Source: Endomychus coccineus (Eukaryota; Arthropoda; Insecta; Coleoptera; Endomychidae). Taken from it: a DNA stretch of 64,000 bases. This document shows, piece by piece, positions 1 to 11,570 of the stretch (positions are counted from its first letter, which is position 1; each line of letters begins with the position of its first letter). The stretch is taken from NCBI GenBank assembly GCA_958510875.1, contig OY294067.1:150672962-150736961 (forward strand), in the 5' to 3' direction. Below the pieces are notes generated by a model. It searched no databases. It worked only from the letters and a program-made list of their open reading frames with translations, and had not been told where the DNA came from. A program made the translations under genes and the position numbers.

Positions 1-1075
1 GATTTGATGAATTGTTTAGTTTCTTTGGCATCCAATCGAATTGTTTATTTTTATTAAAGATCTATCCTTTCAGGTTTATATTCATTCACAAAACTGACGG
101 GACCAAAGTCGTGCAAGTTCCGTTATATGAAAGAAATTTTGGTTGTTACACATTTTAAAACGCTAGATTACGGCCTTGTCTAGACTCGTCCCAATTATGG
201 ATTAATAGATTCGAGAGGTGAATATGACAAAACATTGAAAAACCTTGAAATTCTACAACAATGGTTCATAAAGATCATTCTTGGTAGGGGACCACTTTAT
301 CCAGCTACTGCACTTTCAACAGATGCCAAAGTTTTTGGCATTCACTAGTTATATATTCTGCAATGCAGTCATTTATTTAAAAATAAAAGTTACATAAATA
401 CAAGAAATAAATTAATCCAGCAGAAAAAATGTATGTGAAAAATCTTTTAGTCAAAGATGCTCTTCTTATCAAAGTAAACTGGTTTGTGATCATCTACCGG
501 CACAAATAAAAAATCCACTCTTTAAAAAATGTTCAAAAAGAAAACTACCGTCTGAATGGATTGAAATTTCAATCTACTTCTCCACACAAAACATTTTCAT
601 TACACCACTTAAATAGAATCATGCGTCCTCTAAATAAAAGCCTGTACTTGTTCCAAATTTATGCCCCGAACTGTTTCTGAGATGTCATTTAATTATTTTA
701 CCCTTAAAAGCGTCCTAAATATCATCGCGCAGACTCTAAAATCTACAGCCGATGACCATAGTTACTTTATAATGTACCATTAAATATATTACACAGTGTT
801 ATCATGAAAGTGAGGTTAACATAGCCACTTATGTCAATAATGTTGACAGTTGACCTGACAGCAAATTATTATAATACATAAAGTATAAAACACAGAGTTG
901 TTAAATACATGTCAATGAAAATAAACTTTCAATGTCATGACATATAGTAGTTTTTTTGCTTCAACTTATTGTGTTATTTTGATTAAGAAAGCTAGTGAAT
1001 ATACATTGTATTGAAGAATTGTACCTGCCAATAGGAGAGTACGTATCAGCTAATTCTTCAGTATTTGTATCCATA
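1..1075. other. AT-rich intergenic DNA, no gene seen
   Basis: I see no coding homology, RNA gene or clear mobile element end in this stretch. Open frames are short and random-looking. Confidence 0.5.
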
Positions 1076-1386
1076 TACAGGATGTCCCAGGTTTTAGTAG
1101 CAGAACTTTAACAGTCGATAGAAAATGTGATTTTGAATAAAAAAGTTCTTATCAACATATATGCACAGACGCTTAATTTTTGAGATACGGGTGTTGAATT
1201 TTATAAAAAATTTCTTAATTTTGTTCGTATCTCCGAAGATAATCAAGATGACTGAATGAAATTTGGTACCGTGGATGAGTAGATAATTGACCATATTTGC
1301 ACATAATTTGAGACCGGCATTACTTCCAGTGGCGTAGATATAGGTATTTAATAACAATAAATAGACCCGAAAAGTATCACCCTGTA
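1076..1386 (-). mobile_element. Short TACAGGGTG-ended inverted-repeat element, copy 1
   Basis: A roughly 310-bp unit starts TACAGGATGTCCC and ends CACCCTGTA, so its tips are inverted repeats of TACAGGRTG. Close copies lie at 2200-2496 and 2561-2875. The open frame inside recurs in all copies and looks like no known protein. TA-flanked TACAGGGTG ends are typical of small mariner-like non-autonomous elements in insects; that family assignment is inferred. Confidence 0.65.
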
Positions 1387-1439
1387 AAGACTACTTTTTA
1401 AGAACAAACATCGATGCAAAATTTAAATCTAAACAAATA

Positions 1440-2195
1440 AAGTATTCCGATCGATATAGGTCTATTGATTTTTTCCCCGCCAGAGCACGTAAAATCAGTA
1501 AGAAATCCTATACCAACATGAATTTTACATTCACAATAATTTGTTTTCTATTTTTTTTTTAAACTGGGGCGCGATCTTTTTATATTTTTTATAAAGGCAT
1601 GTAGGACGTTCTTTAATAATGTACTAGTAGAAGGGAAATATATTATTATTATTATTAGTATTATTAGTACAAAATTAATTTAAGTATTGATATTGAGTAT
1701 ATGACTGAAAATATTCTTTAACTTTTGTATATACGAATTTAATAAAAATATTGATAAGTATGTCTATATAAATATTTGTGGTGCTTATGTAATTTATTCA
1801 TTACTTTAATTTATGAAGTAAATTTGAATCCTAATGCATATTTTTGCTGAAAATTCAAAAAACCAGCAGAAGGTGACAATTTGCAAAATTTCTTCAACCA
1901 GAAAATCCGAATAGCCAGTATTAATTAGAAATTTATTGCTCTACAACTTTGATCTCTTGTAATTTTTTATCAAAATACTTAGTTTCAGCTCTAAGTGCAA
2001 AAAATGAAATCGTATATATACATATACTTTATTTTCCGCGCCCCCTAGCGGAAAAACGGAAAATTATAGGAAATTCTAAACACCTATATCGATCGGAAAT
2101 TTTCCGCTCTACAACTTTTTATGGAGGTAATTTTTTCTCAAAATGCATAGTTTTTGCTAAAAATGCAAAAAACCATGAAAAAATGCGAAAATTGA
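1440..2195. repeat. Dispersed repeat B (GCGCCCCCTAGCGG motif), copy 1
   Basis: Motifs such as GATCGATATAGGTCT, CCCGCCAGAGCACGTAAAATC and CCGCGCCCCCTAGCGGAAAA recur at 23430-23480, 24930-24990 and 25600-26430. In this copy the units are degenerate and follow one another. It has no coding content. A short (TTA)n tract lies at about 1640-1670. Confidence 0.6.
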
Positions 2196-2199
2196 TATA

Positions 2200-2875
2200 T
2201 ACAGGTGTCCCAGGTTTTAGTATCAGAACTTAAACAGTCGATAGAAAATTTGATTTTGAGAAAAAAGTTCCTATTATCATATATGCACAGACGCTTAATT
2301 TTTTGAGATATTTTAAAAAAATTCTCAATATTGTCTGATCTCCGAAGATGATCAAGATGTCTCGATGAAATTTAGTATCGTGGATGCGTAGATAGGTTAC
2401 CACATTTACACATAATTTGAGACCGGTATTACATCCAGTGGCGTAGATATAGGTATTTAATAACAATAAATTGACGCGAAGTGTATTCACCCTGTAAAGG
2501 TTAGAGACATTTGTTTAGATTTAAATTCTCCATCGAAGTGTGTTCCTAAAAAGTAGTCTTTACAGGGTGATAATATTTTTCGGGTCTATTTATTGTTATT
2601 AAATACCTGTATCTACGCCACTGGGAATAACACCGGTCTCAAACTATGTGCAAATGTGGTAACTTATCTACGCACCCACGGTACCAAATTTCATTCAGAC
2701 ATCTTAATCATCTTCGGAGATACGGACAAAATTAAGAAATTTTCTATAAGATTAAACACCCTGTATCTCAAAAATTAAGCGTTTGTATATATATGTTAAT
2801 AGGAACTTTTTTCTTCAAAATCGAATTTTCTATCGACTGTTGAAGTTCTGCTACTAAAACCTGGGACACCCTGTA
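2200..2875. mobile_element. Two TACAGGGTG elements head-to-head (copies 2 and 3)
   Basis: Copy 2 (2200-2496) and copy 3 (2561-2875) are the same 300-bp unit as at 1076 but in opposite orientation, joined by about 64 bp. Together they form a fold-back structure of about 675 bp whose arms pair over nearly their full length. Ends read TACAGGTGTCCCAGG on the left and CCTGGGACACCCTGTA on the right. Confidence 0.7.
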
Positions 2876-2879
2876 TACA

Positions 2880-4127
2880 GAAATGAAATACATGCTGTTA
2901 GTACTATTGTTGCCTCTTTTTGTTTGCACAGTTTTGCGGCTAAATGTATGATTGATATAATTATATTATGTATTAGCTGTTGTCCGCCGACAGTTGAAAA
3001 CGTTTTAAAACGTCAAATTATACTTTCCTTGAAAGTTTGTTCGAATTGATACCAAATGTTTTACAACTCTGTGTTATATGCTTTTAATCATTAGGTCAAT
3101 TTCTTGGAGGTCAAACTTGGTTTCTCGTTCATAGTTTGTACACCTCAATATCTTTTCTTTAACATCACAGTTATTCCAAAACAGATGTAACAGAGCTTGA
3201 AGCCTCCTTTCTCATATTTTAGCAGTGATTAGTAGATTTTCTATATGATCTAATGTGTTTTAGCTTAAAGGAAATAACTATTAAGTTTGTTTTTCACTAA
3301 TTTAATATATTAAATGCGACTAGATTTACCAACACTAACTTCTTCAAACTGATTTATTACAAAATACTAATTTACAAAAGAGCTGAACCAATATATAACA
3401 TTAATGATAATGGTAGTTAGTGGAATATTATTCAATTGAAGTTTGATCTATCAAGGAACTAAATGATAAACTGGTACCAAACGGAAAATCTAATTTTACA
3501 GATTCAACAGGGGAGTATTATTAAGCAGTTGATATTGCAATTTTTATATTCCATAATTAAAATTAAAGAGAGTAGTTTCATTAATAATAAAACTAATTCA
3601 ACCTCTGCAGAGCAATTATGGAGAATCATAACTTTTAAGAAATCATAACAGTTTTAAGATTTTAAATTCAGAATGAAATAAATTTGTTGCAGATCACAGA
3701 AATCAATAAATAGTAGAATTCTGATATCCCACTGTATGAAGGGATGATGAATTTTCATCACGTTTGATTCTATTTGATTTTAAAACAGTAGCATTCATCA
3801 CAAATATTGGAAAATTCATGATGGTTTATCTTAGTCATTGTTCCTATCTTACCAACACCAGTAAAACAGTTTCTTTTTATTTGGTTTTAGATGAACAATG
3901 TTCAGAATGAGTAATATCAAAATAACCTCCACAATCCTCAGTAGCAAGAGTTCTAAGAATATAAACTTTTGAAAACTATCAGTTTGTATATTTCATTCAA
4001 ATTTAAATATTGCAATTCATAATTTGAATACTAATATACTATATGTTTAAATCATTGTTTTTTTCCAAGATATTCATGATTAATTTAATGAAGAAACAAT
4101 AAAAATGCAGGTATGTATCTCAAACAA
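2880..4127. other. Intergenic DNA downstream of RpS15, nothing recognised
   Basis: AT-rich sequence without recognised coding or repeat signatures. Its right edge meets the RpS15 polyadenylation signal. Confidence 0.5.
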
Positions 4128-4133
4128 TTTATT
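4128..4133 (-). promoter_or_regulatory. RpS15 polyadenylation signal AATAAA
   Basis: TTTATT on the plus strand reads AATAAA on the gene strand, starting about 20 nt after the RpS15 stop codon. The spacing fits the very short 3' UTR usual for ribosomal protein genes. Confidence 0.6.
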
Positions 4134-4153
4134 ATAACTTACATGAATATAAT

Positions 4154-4502
4154 TTACTTGAGAGGAATGAACCTAGAACTGTGTGTGGCACCAATACCAG
4201 GTCTACCGTGTTTCACAGGTTTGTATGTAAGGGAGAATTCCCCAAGATAATGTCCAATCATTTCAGGTTTAATTTCAACTTGTGTAAAAGCTTTACCATT
4301 GTAGATACCAACTATTGATCCTACCATTTCTGGTACAATGATCATGTTACGTAAATGGGTTTTAACTATTTCTGGTTTTTCTAGTGGTGGTGCTTCTTTT
4401 TTAGCCTTCCTCAATTTCTTCACTAATGCCATTGGTTTACGTTTAAGCCCTCGGGTGAAACGCCTGCGAGCCCGGCAATGCATTAATTCCATCAACTGTT
4501 CA
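4154..4502 (-). CDS. RpS15: Ribosomal protein S15 (uS19), last coding exon
   Basis: This exon encodes the C-terminal 115 residues of the cytosolic small-subunit protein uS19, a head protein near the decoding centre. The frame runs from [14 protein letters not shown] to the hallmark end [14 protein letters not shown], followed by TAA. The family-specific segments [31 protein letters not shown] and [10 protein letters not shown] are all present. The 3' splice site is TTTTCAG before 4502. The exon starts with one base (T) completing the split codon AA|T (Asn) from the upstream exon. With exons at 5060-5145 and 5253-5264 the protein is 148 residues, against 145 in human. No damage is seen, so this is very likely the functional host gene. 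Confidence 0.97.
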
Positions 4503-5059
4503 CTGAAAATTAGGAAACGCCATCAATTTATTCAAAATTAATTGTTTTTATAACATTTTATTTGCTTCATAATTAGCTGGTTGATGGAGCAAAGATCCAT
4601 TTGTAACAGTTGAAAGTGCTAAGCCATAAAATCAATAATAATTTAGGATTCAAGAATCTCCAAAACTTCTATTGATTTCACATTTGAGCAAATCTCTCCG
4701 TAAGATAACTATACATCCAATGTAGTGAAAGTTCGGAATTCCTGCAGCAAAAACATGTATTGCTATGGTTGGTAGTTTCATTGTTTTTTGTTAGAGAAGT
4801 TTTACAATATAAATATTAATTTGGAAATATGCTACATGTAAATTCAGGTATACAAACCAGTGAGAGAATAATCTCAAAAGGGAAAATGGGCAAGCAGCAT
4901 CCTACAAAAAATTATAGAAGAATTCACCTCTGCTCTATCTCCAGCTTGGCTGAACTTAATTGATCAAGTATTGGTAACAACACAATTATTGAAAACAAGT
5001 GTTTCTAGACAATAATTATGAAATGAATAAATTCTTAACCTCATTTATTGTTCACTCAC

Positions 5060-5145
5060 TTGGAAATATCCAAAAGTTGATCCAGATCTACCCCACGGTA
5101 AGTGAATTTTTTGAAAGTTCTCTTCTTCTTAACTTGTTCGTCTAC
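5060..5145 (-). CDS. RpS15: RpS15 second coding exon
   Basis: An 86-nt exon encodes VDEQVKKKRTFKKF followed by TYRGVDLDQLLDIS, the conserved N-terminal region of uS19. The acceptor is TTTTAG before GTAGACGAA. The donor is AA|GTGAGTG, leaving phase 2, which matches the one-base start of the next exon. It is too short to show up as an independent open frame and was found by homology and splice phase. Confidence 0.93.
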
Positions 5146-5252
5146 CTAAAACAAAATATAATAAAGTAAAATAAGTTTCATGGTGTGCAGTGGTAAACAT
5201 TGTTTTGGCATTAGCATTATGAAGAACAAATATCTCAAAATATATTACAAAC

Positions 5253-5264
5253 CTTGTCACCCAT
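5253..5264 (-). CDS. RpS15: RpS15 first coding exon (MGDK, 12 nt)
   Basis: ATGGGTGACAAG followed by the donor GTTTGT encodes only Met-Gly-Asp-Lys in phase 0, joining VDEQVKKK. The human protein starts MAEVEQKKK, so the length is right. Keeping just the start codon and a few residues in exon 1 is common for ribosomal protein genes. The donor is weak (GTTTGT), which leaves some doubt. Confidence 0.8.
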
Positions 5265-5320
5265 ATTTATATTTGTGATTTACAAATGTTTGAACAAGTG
5301 AATATTATAGGATGAGAAAG
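5265..5320 (-). promoter_or_regulatory. RpS15 5' UTR with 5'TOP-like tract
   Basis: On the gene strand the sequence upstream of the ATG runs back to CTTTCTC at 5314-5320. That is a C followed by pyrimidines, the pattern of 5' terminal oligopyrimidine messages. A start at about 5320 would give a 5' UTR of about 56 nt. The start site is inferred from the motif only. Confidence 0.5.
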
Positions 5321-5461
5321 ATCCAAACCGATTTTATGTCGGAAAAATGAAAGATGAATTTCTGGCACAAATGACCACAGATTAAAGAAAGGTATTCAGC
5401 ACACAGAACAATTATAAAATCAACATATTCACAAAGAAGACAATATTTTCGACGTCGAGGC

Positions 5462-5489
5462 CATAGAGATAAAATTAAAATCTCTATAG
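5462..5489. mobile_element. Possible minimal hAT-like inverted-repeat remnant
   Basis: CATAGAGAT and ATCTCTATAG form a 28-bp inverted repeat. The flanks GTCGAGGC and GTCGATAC agree at 6 of 8 positions, compatible with a decayed 8-bp TSD. The tip CATAGAGAT is the same as that of the 295-bp element at 6933. Confidence 0.35.
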
Positions 5490-6924
5490 TCGATACCCCA
5501 AAACATCTATAGCTACATGCTAAACATTCTATTAACTCATGAGAAAATATGATTACTAGCCTTGAGTATATAGACTAATAAGAGAGTCCATTGATATGGA
5601 AGCAATGAGCGAATTAACCAATTACTCTGTCCAGCAAGTGGCAGCCATCTATAAGCGACAAGGTGAACTACACTCTGTGTTGAGTCGTGCATGTAGAAAT
5701 CTGTAATCGCCAGTTAGGTTTCAGAATCATTGTAGCAAGCAGGGCGGGATTGAAATATGTTGATTCTGTTTTATCGATTCTGCGATTCTACGAATTGATT
5801 TGTCGAATATTCGATATATCGTACATTACGAATATTTGATTATTCTAAATTGTTAATAATTCCCAAGATATCAGGAAGAAGATTTCGTTGAATCGTTATA
5901 AAGATACGCAGCCTAATCGAGAGAATCGTACAGTAATATACCTCTTCCCACCGCCCATAAACTCATCGACTAGTAGCATGTAGTTATTATAACAATAGTA
6001 CGTGTTATGCTAAAAGAACTAGGTTACGAAGTATTCAAGGCGGATAGCGACTTTAAGACATTTGCCGCTTTATGTGCCAGTTTCTGTGTGTAGCCGGCTG
6101 CCCCACTTGTCTCCTATATTCCTGTAGCTTGCGCTGCTGAAATGGAGTTTCCCTTCTTGGCAGAGCTTACAACTTTACAAATCAGTCAATCAAGATGTCA
6201 CCTCCAAATGTTATTCGATCAACATGCATCAAAAAAGGCTAAATAATATTGGGGTACCCTATAATACAAAATCCGTGAAAATATTTGTACAAAATAATGA
6301 ACAAATTCATGGGAAGATGAAGTGAAATACTGAGTACAAAAGGTGAATGATTTTAAAGGGCACAAAAGTTTCAGAATTTTCAGAGTAACTATGAAACGTC
6401 CGCTGGACGAACACTAGATACATATTAGACAACATTATTTAGAGTTATAATGAATCCACTCACCTTTAGTTTTCATGATCAATTTACATTTTCCCAATCA
6501 CGAAGAAACAATGAAACGATGGCTTAAAAACTGCACTATCACACAATAGAGTACCCACACAACAAAACTGAAAATTAGATTAAGCAACGGTTTTCATGAG
6601 CATTATCTAACTGTATTGAGATATGAGTTCCCACATTCCATTTAGTATCAGTTATTGATTCATTACTCAATTACTTTACCTAAGGATTGTAGGTACATTA
6701 TGCGTTCTGCCAAATGATATTGGGGTCGGATTTTCTCGGACAGGTAGATCGAAGATAATAATACGACCCTGCCCTTCACATTGGTTGACTTCCGAAATGA
6801 ATAGAAAATTCGAAAATTGCCAAATAGTTCTGCTATTTATGGGTAGATGGGGGTTTGATAGAATGGACGATCGGCCATATTTAGCTAGCTTCGGGTAGCG
6901 CCGCCCAGAATGGCTCAAACTAGG
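5490..6924. other. Intergenic DNA, nothing recognised
   Basis: No coding homology or repeat structure was identified. It holds the region upstream of RpS15 and may include its promoter, but no TATA box or initiator could be defended. Confidence 0.4.
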
Positions 6925-6932
6925 CTTTCGTT

Positions 6933-7227
6933 CATAGAGATAAAGAATAGAGTACCTGTTTAAAGAATTGAGGGACTCCCTGTAAAAAAAACGTAGGGAA
7001 AATTAGCTCCGCCTACTTGTGACGTATAATGCGCGGTGGCGACATACACAACGTCGCTAAGTGCTTATTAATTTCACTTGAACATGATACAATATAGTGT
7101 ATCATGCACTTGAATACCGCGCGCTTTAAAATGGGCGGGGCTTATCCTCACGTTTTCTTCTTACAGGGCGACGTACCTAAATCCATAGGGCTTACGTATA
7201 ACAGGTACTCTATTCTTGATCTCTATG
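6933..7227. mobile_element. 295-bp hAT-like MITE with 8-bp TSD
   Basis: The terminal inverted repeats are CATAGAGATAAAGAATAGAG at the left and its near-complement CTCTATTCTTGATCTCTATG at the right. They are flanked by a perfect 8-bp direct repeat CTTTCGTT (6925-6932 and 7228-7235). There is no coding capacity. An 8-bp TSD is the mark of hAT and some P-type elements, so an unseen autonomous relative probably mobilised it. Confidence 0.85.
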
Positions 7228-7285
7228 CTTTCGTTAGCTTCAAAAATTTACATGACGATGGATCATTTTGTTAGTGTATATAATC

Positions 7286-7323
7286 CATAGATAACTCTAC
7301 TACCGGTAGTAGAGTTATCTATG
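7286..7323. mobile_element. 38-bp perfect palindrome with 8-bp TSD (minimal element)
   Basis: CATAGATAACTCTACTACC is followed immediately by its exact reverse complement. The palindrome is flanked by the perfect 8-bp direct repeat ATATAATC (7278-7285 and 7324-7331). The tip CATAGA matches the 295-bp element 58 bp upstream. This looks like a transposed element consisting only of two terminal inverted repeats. Confidence 0.75.
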
Positions 7324-7331
7324 ATATAATC

Positions 7332-8630
7332 AAGGTTACTAATTACAAGGATAAACTAAAAGTAAAGTACAATGGTGGTAGAGGTGAAAGGTAAGACGCG
7401 AATGAAACACAATTTTATACTTTAATAACAATATATCAACATCAGAACAGAATGAATAAGTTTGAAGCAAAGCTGATGCAACATATTTGGTTTCAAAGAA
7501 GAACAAGACAGGACGTGAATGTGACCATTTAGTGTTGAAAACACTTACAGGATGGTCGCGACACGCTCAAGCGACTCTCGTACTCACATTATGAGAAATG
7601 AACTGCCAAGAAAACTATCGCTCAAAGTTACTAGTTGAGAAATGGAAAGGCTACCGCAGCGCTAGATGGTATCTAGACGCACAACACTTGTCGTCGTCTA
7701 CTGGCTCATCATATGCGAATCTGTCGTATTGCGGTTACACAAGGATGCGAGCTGTAACTTACAGCACAAGAATGCGAGCTGTAACTTCCATCTAATATAA
7801 TTAGCGGAATTGATAAAATATAACAATATACCGTTTATATTGTAGAGCGTTAAAAGATGTAGAGAAGGCTTTTCTATCTTTTAGAATCCAGTTAGTTTAA
7901 AACTAGATCTCATCGGGTAGATCCGCGTATGCTCGTTCATTTGATTTGTGACTTATGACGATTGATCCCATTTGTTTGTTTATCTTTGTGTTGTTAGTGT
8001 GAACTGTATCTTAGAAAATATTTTCTTCGACTATTGTTGGGTAATAAATTTTCAATAATTCAATTGATAAACATCGCAAATTTCTATAGAAGATATGAAT
8101 ATGAAGTCTATATTTTTCAATTGAGAATGTTTCCTTTCCAACGTACCTTTCAATAAATTACTCAATGAGCCGGTCTCTAGGTCCGATGTAAATCAAACAG
8201 TAAAGGATGCCAGATGTTGGCTGCACTACAAAGTATAGTGCTACATTATATTCAAGGCGCCGCTATATCTTGTATTACTCTGAGGTTTATGTAAACAACG
8301 AAAAGGCAGCGGTGTGGTTCTGCAATTGACACTAGATCCGGCAATGAAGTGGCTGTCCATCTACCGCATTTTATAATGCTGAAAGATGTAGTTTATATCA
8401 ACAGCCATGGAAGTACAATTTGAACAACACCCACTAAACTAAATGTCATTAGGAATCTGTTGGAAAATAGTTCTAGGATTAAGGCACTATAGCCTTATAA
8501 ACATGAGTATTCGCAACCGCCATTTTGTGTCCTGTCACATATTCAAAATGGTACATAAACAGTGGTAAAGACTAAAGAGTACAGAGTATGGCATGTTTTT
8601 GTTTGAATAAATTATTATTTAAGGTTTAAA
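7332..8630. other. Intergenic DNA upstream of the THAP exon, nothing recognised
   Basis: No coding or repeat signature was recognised. Confidence 0.4.
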
Positions 8631-8789
8631 ATGACTTGCTGTTCTGCTAATTATTGTGAGAACAGGAGCGAAAAAGGATTTCGCATGTATCGGTTTCCGA
8701 GTACGAAAGATCCCCGGCATGCTAAAAGGGTACATAATATGCGACGAGGTGGAAATTGGAAACCATCTGCGAATTCTCGTTTATGCGAG
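8631..8789 (+). CDS. THAP zinc-finger domain, first exon (gene incomplete)
   Basis: The 53 codons start MTCCSANYCENRSEKGF and continue MYRFPSTKDPRHAKRVHNMRR to NWKPSANSRLCE. This is the THAP DNA-binding domain pattern: the C-x(n)-C start, a central RFP, a conserved W and P (NWKPS), and the C of the closing C-x2-H. The exon ends TGCGAG|GTAAT, a good donor in phase 0 placed exactly where the remaining VHF of the domain should follow. I could not find that next exon downstream; the best nearby acceptor (TTTTCAG at about 9027) leads straight into TAA. It could be the 5' exon of a THAP host gene or of a decayed P-type element. The partial domain call is firmer than the gene model. Confidence 0.6.
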
Positions 8790-9558
8790 GTAATATTAAA
8801 ATCATTTCATTTTATTATTCGCAATTTGAGCATATGCGTCATCTAATTAAAATTATAATGAAACGAATAAAATGTATGACAAATTTCGTGACATTTGTTG
8901 GTTAAGTACTGTCAAAATTTTGATATATACATTAATGTAAAAAAAAGTGGAAATTACATATCTGTAACTTCAATAATACCTTCATATTTAATTTAATAAA
9001 CTCAAGGTTTGTAAATTTTGTTTTCAGTAACAGACATTGGATTACCTTAGAACCTTTTCGAGGGCCAACTTGGGAATTACTTTCACCGTTTTCTAACCCC
9101 ATTGTTATAAACAGTGATTTTCTGTAACAGACTATGAAATGAGGTAATTATGACGTTTATGGGTACCAGCTCCGATTTTGACGAAATTTTTTGTATGGAC
9201 TACTTACATGTTCCTTATCTAGAATCGGAAAGGAAAACTCTTCGCTAAAATGCCTTTTTCCCAAAAAAAAATATTATTTGTCCCAAATCAGGACATATTC
9301 TGTCACGTTTTTCTTCTATATATATAGTCACAATTTGCACGAAACTGTTATTTTCAGCAACCTATGGCATTGTTCCCGTAAATAAATGCTAATAAGAGGT
9401 TCAACAGTATTCAGAAACCGTATAATTTGTGAAATAAAATTGTAAACAGTAACCGCCAGAAATTGCATTTTAAGAAGTGACGTTACGTCGTAACTCGATT
9501 CTCTTGACTCCCAACATTCTCAAACCATAGAATCGTATATTTCATTGGATACGTACTA
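8790..9558. other. No gene recognised downstream of the THAP exon
   Basis: Short open frames without homology. Any further exons of the THAP gene are not recognisable here. Confidence 0.35.
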
Positions 9559-11570
9559 TTAACGTTTTAATATATAGTCTATGGTCAAAATCTTGCTCGC
9601 AACAAATGCGCTTCCGCGCTTTGGCACAGATGTTATCAAATATAATGTGTTGATTTCGCATCAGCGATTCTTAACCACGCGGTAAAACTCGCTTCATAGT
9701 CCAGGAAATGAGCCGGAATTTCGGCTATAATGAAAAAAAAGACATGTAGGTCAGAATCGAAAATTTTTTGTGGGATTCGACTTGTGGGGTTATCAGGATT
9801 ATTCATAACACATAAGACCTCACCAGTCAACCCACCCCCTTCCCCCCTTGAGGGCCCAAAAGGGTAATTTCGAATTTAAAGTTGACCAATTTGATCAACG
9901 ACCCAAAAAAACATTGTGCATTTTAAATTCGAAATTATACCTTTTTGGGGGCCATGTCTGACCTCAAAGGGGTGTGTGGGGGGGGGGGGGGTGACCGGTG
10001 AGGTTTTATGTGTTATGAATGATCCTGATAACCCCCCGAATCGAAACCGCGACCGCAGTAAGACCCCCTCCATGAACTTTTGATTCCAGTAGCGTTGGTA
10101 CAGAACTCCAAGCGGCAATGTTATCGCAGGTTAGTTTGTTAAATTGTTATATATTTTTGGGAATACTAGCTCAGTAAAGGTTATTTCAAAGTTGATTTTT
10201 GTAATTGATTTATTTTGTGATCAAGGATTCATCCATTCTTCTATTTTCTCAAAGGTCAGCTGCACTAACTTCAATCGAAAAACATATGAAATCGCGAGCG
10301 CAGTACGACCCGCTTCATAAACTTTTGATTCCAATAGCGTTGGTACAAAACTCCAAGCGGCAATGTTATCGCAGGTTAGTTTGTTAAATTTTGTTACATC
10401 CGCCAGATGTTTTATGAATTCTATTCTTAAAACCTACTATCCTGCAGCTATCGCATGAAAAACAGCCTGAAATTAGAAACATTCATTGGAAACATTTCAA
10501 TCAAGCGCTATACTCCGAGCAACAATTTTCATGCTGCAGTTGTAATTCTCCTTGGTATACTCCAAGCGGCAACAGTTTTATTTAAATTTTCTTATTAGGA
10601 ATTTAAAGTAAATGTTATTCGATCCATTAACGTTTTAATATACAGTTTATGGTCAAAACCTTGCTCGCAACAAAAGCGCTTCCGCGCTTTGGCATAGTTG
10701 TTATCAAATACAATGTGTTGATTCCGCATCAGCAATTCTTGCCTAGGCAGTAAAACTCGCTTCATAGTCCAAGCAATGAGCCGGGATTTCGGCTATAACA
10801 AAAAAAAAGAGATGTAGGTCAGAATCAAACCTATTCTTGTGGAATTCGATTCGTGAAGTTATCAGGATCATTCATAACACATAAAACTACATCAGTCAAC
10901 CTCCCCCCCCCTTGGGGGCCAGATATGACCCCGAAAAGGGTAATTTCGAATTTAAAATTGAGCAATTTGATCGATTTCCATAACCAGAATTGATTTGAAG
11001 TGAATCTGACGTCAAAATCGTGATCAGCGACCCAGAAAACCCTTCGTAAATTCGAAATTACCCCCAAAACCCCTTGGAGGTCAGACAGTGGGGGGGGGGG
11101 GGGTAGTGACCGCGAGGTTTTATATGTTATGAATGATCCTGACAACCCCACGAATCGAATCCCGCAAAAGTCTTTCGATTCTGACCTAAATTTCTTTTTT
11201 TTTTCCGGTTAGTTGATGGACTATCATGAACTTTTGCTTCCAATATGGTAGGAACCAAACTCCTAGCGGCAATGTTATCGCAGGTTAGTTTGTTAAATTG
11301 TTATATATTTTTGGGAATACTACCCTACTTAAGGTTATTTCAAAGTTAATTTTTGTAATTGATCCATTTTCTTATCCAGTTCTTCTATTTTCTCAAAAGT
11401 CAGTTGCTCTAAATTCTTTTAGAAAACCGAAGAACATATGAAACCGCGACCCCAGTAAAACCCGTTTCATAAACTTTTGATTCCAATAGCGTTGGTACAA
11501 AACTCCAAGCGGCAATGTTATCGCAGGTTAGTTTGTTAAATTTTTATATGTTTTTGGGAATACTAGGGTA
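9559..11570. repeat. Duplicated repeat block with poly-G/poly-C arms
   Basis: Unit Y begins AACGTTTTAATATA with CGCTTCCGCGCTTTGGCA; it starts near 9559 and again near 10630. Unit X contains AACTCCAAGCGGCAATGTT and ATCGCAGGTTAGTTTGTTAA; it occurs near 10103, 10346, 11250 and 11500. Within each Y copy, a C-rich arm following AACACATAA is mirrored by a G-run (at about 9970-9990 and 11090-11103) followed by TTATGAATGATCCTGA, so each is also an inverted repeat. The layout is a roughly 1.1-kb tandem duplication of a fold-back sequence, related to the block at 55783-57222. Frames inside are not genes. Confidence 0.7.
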
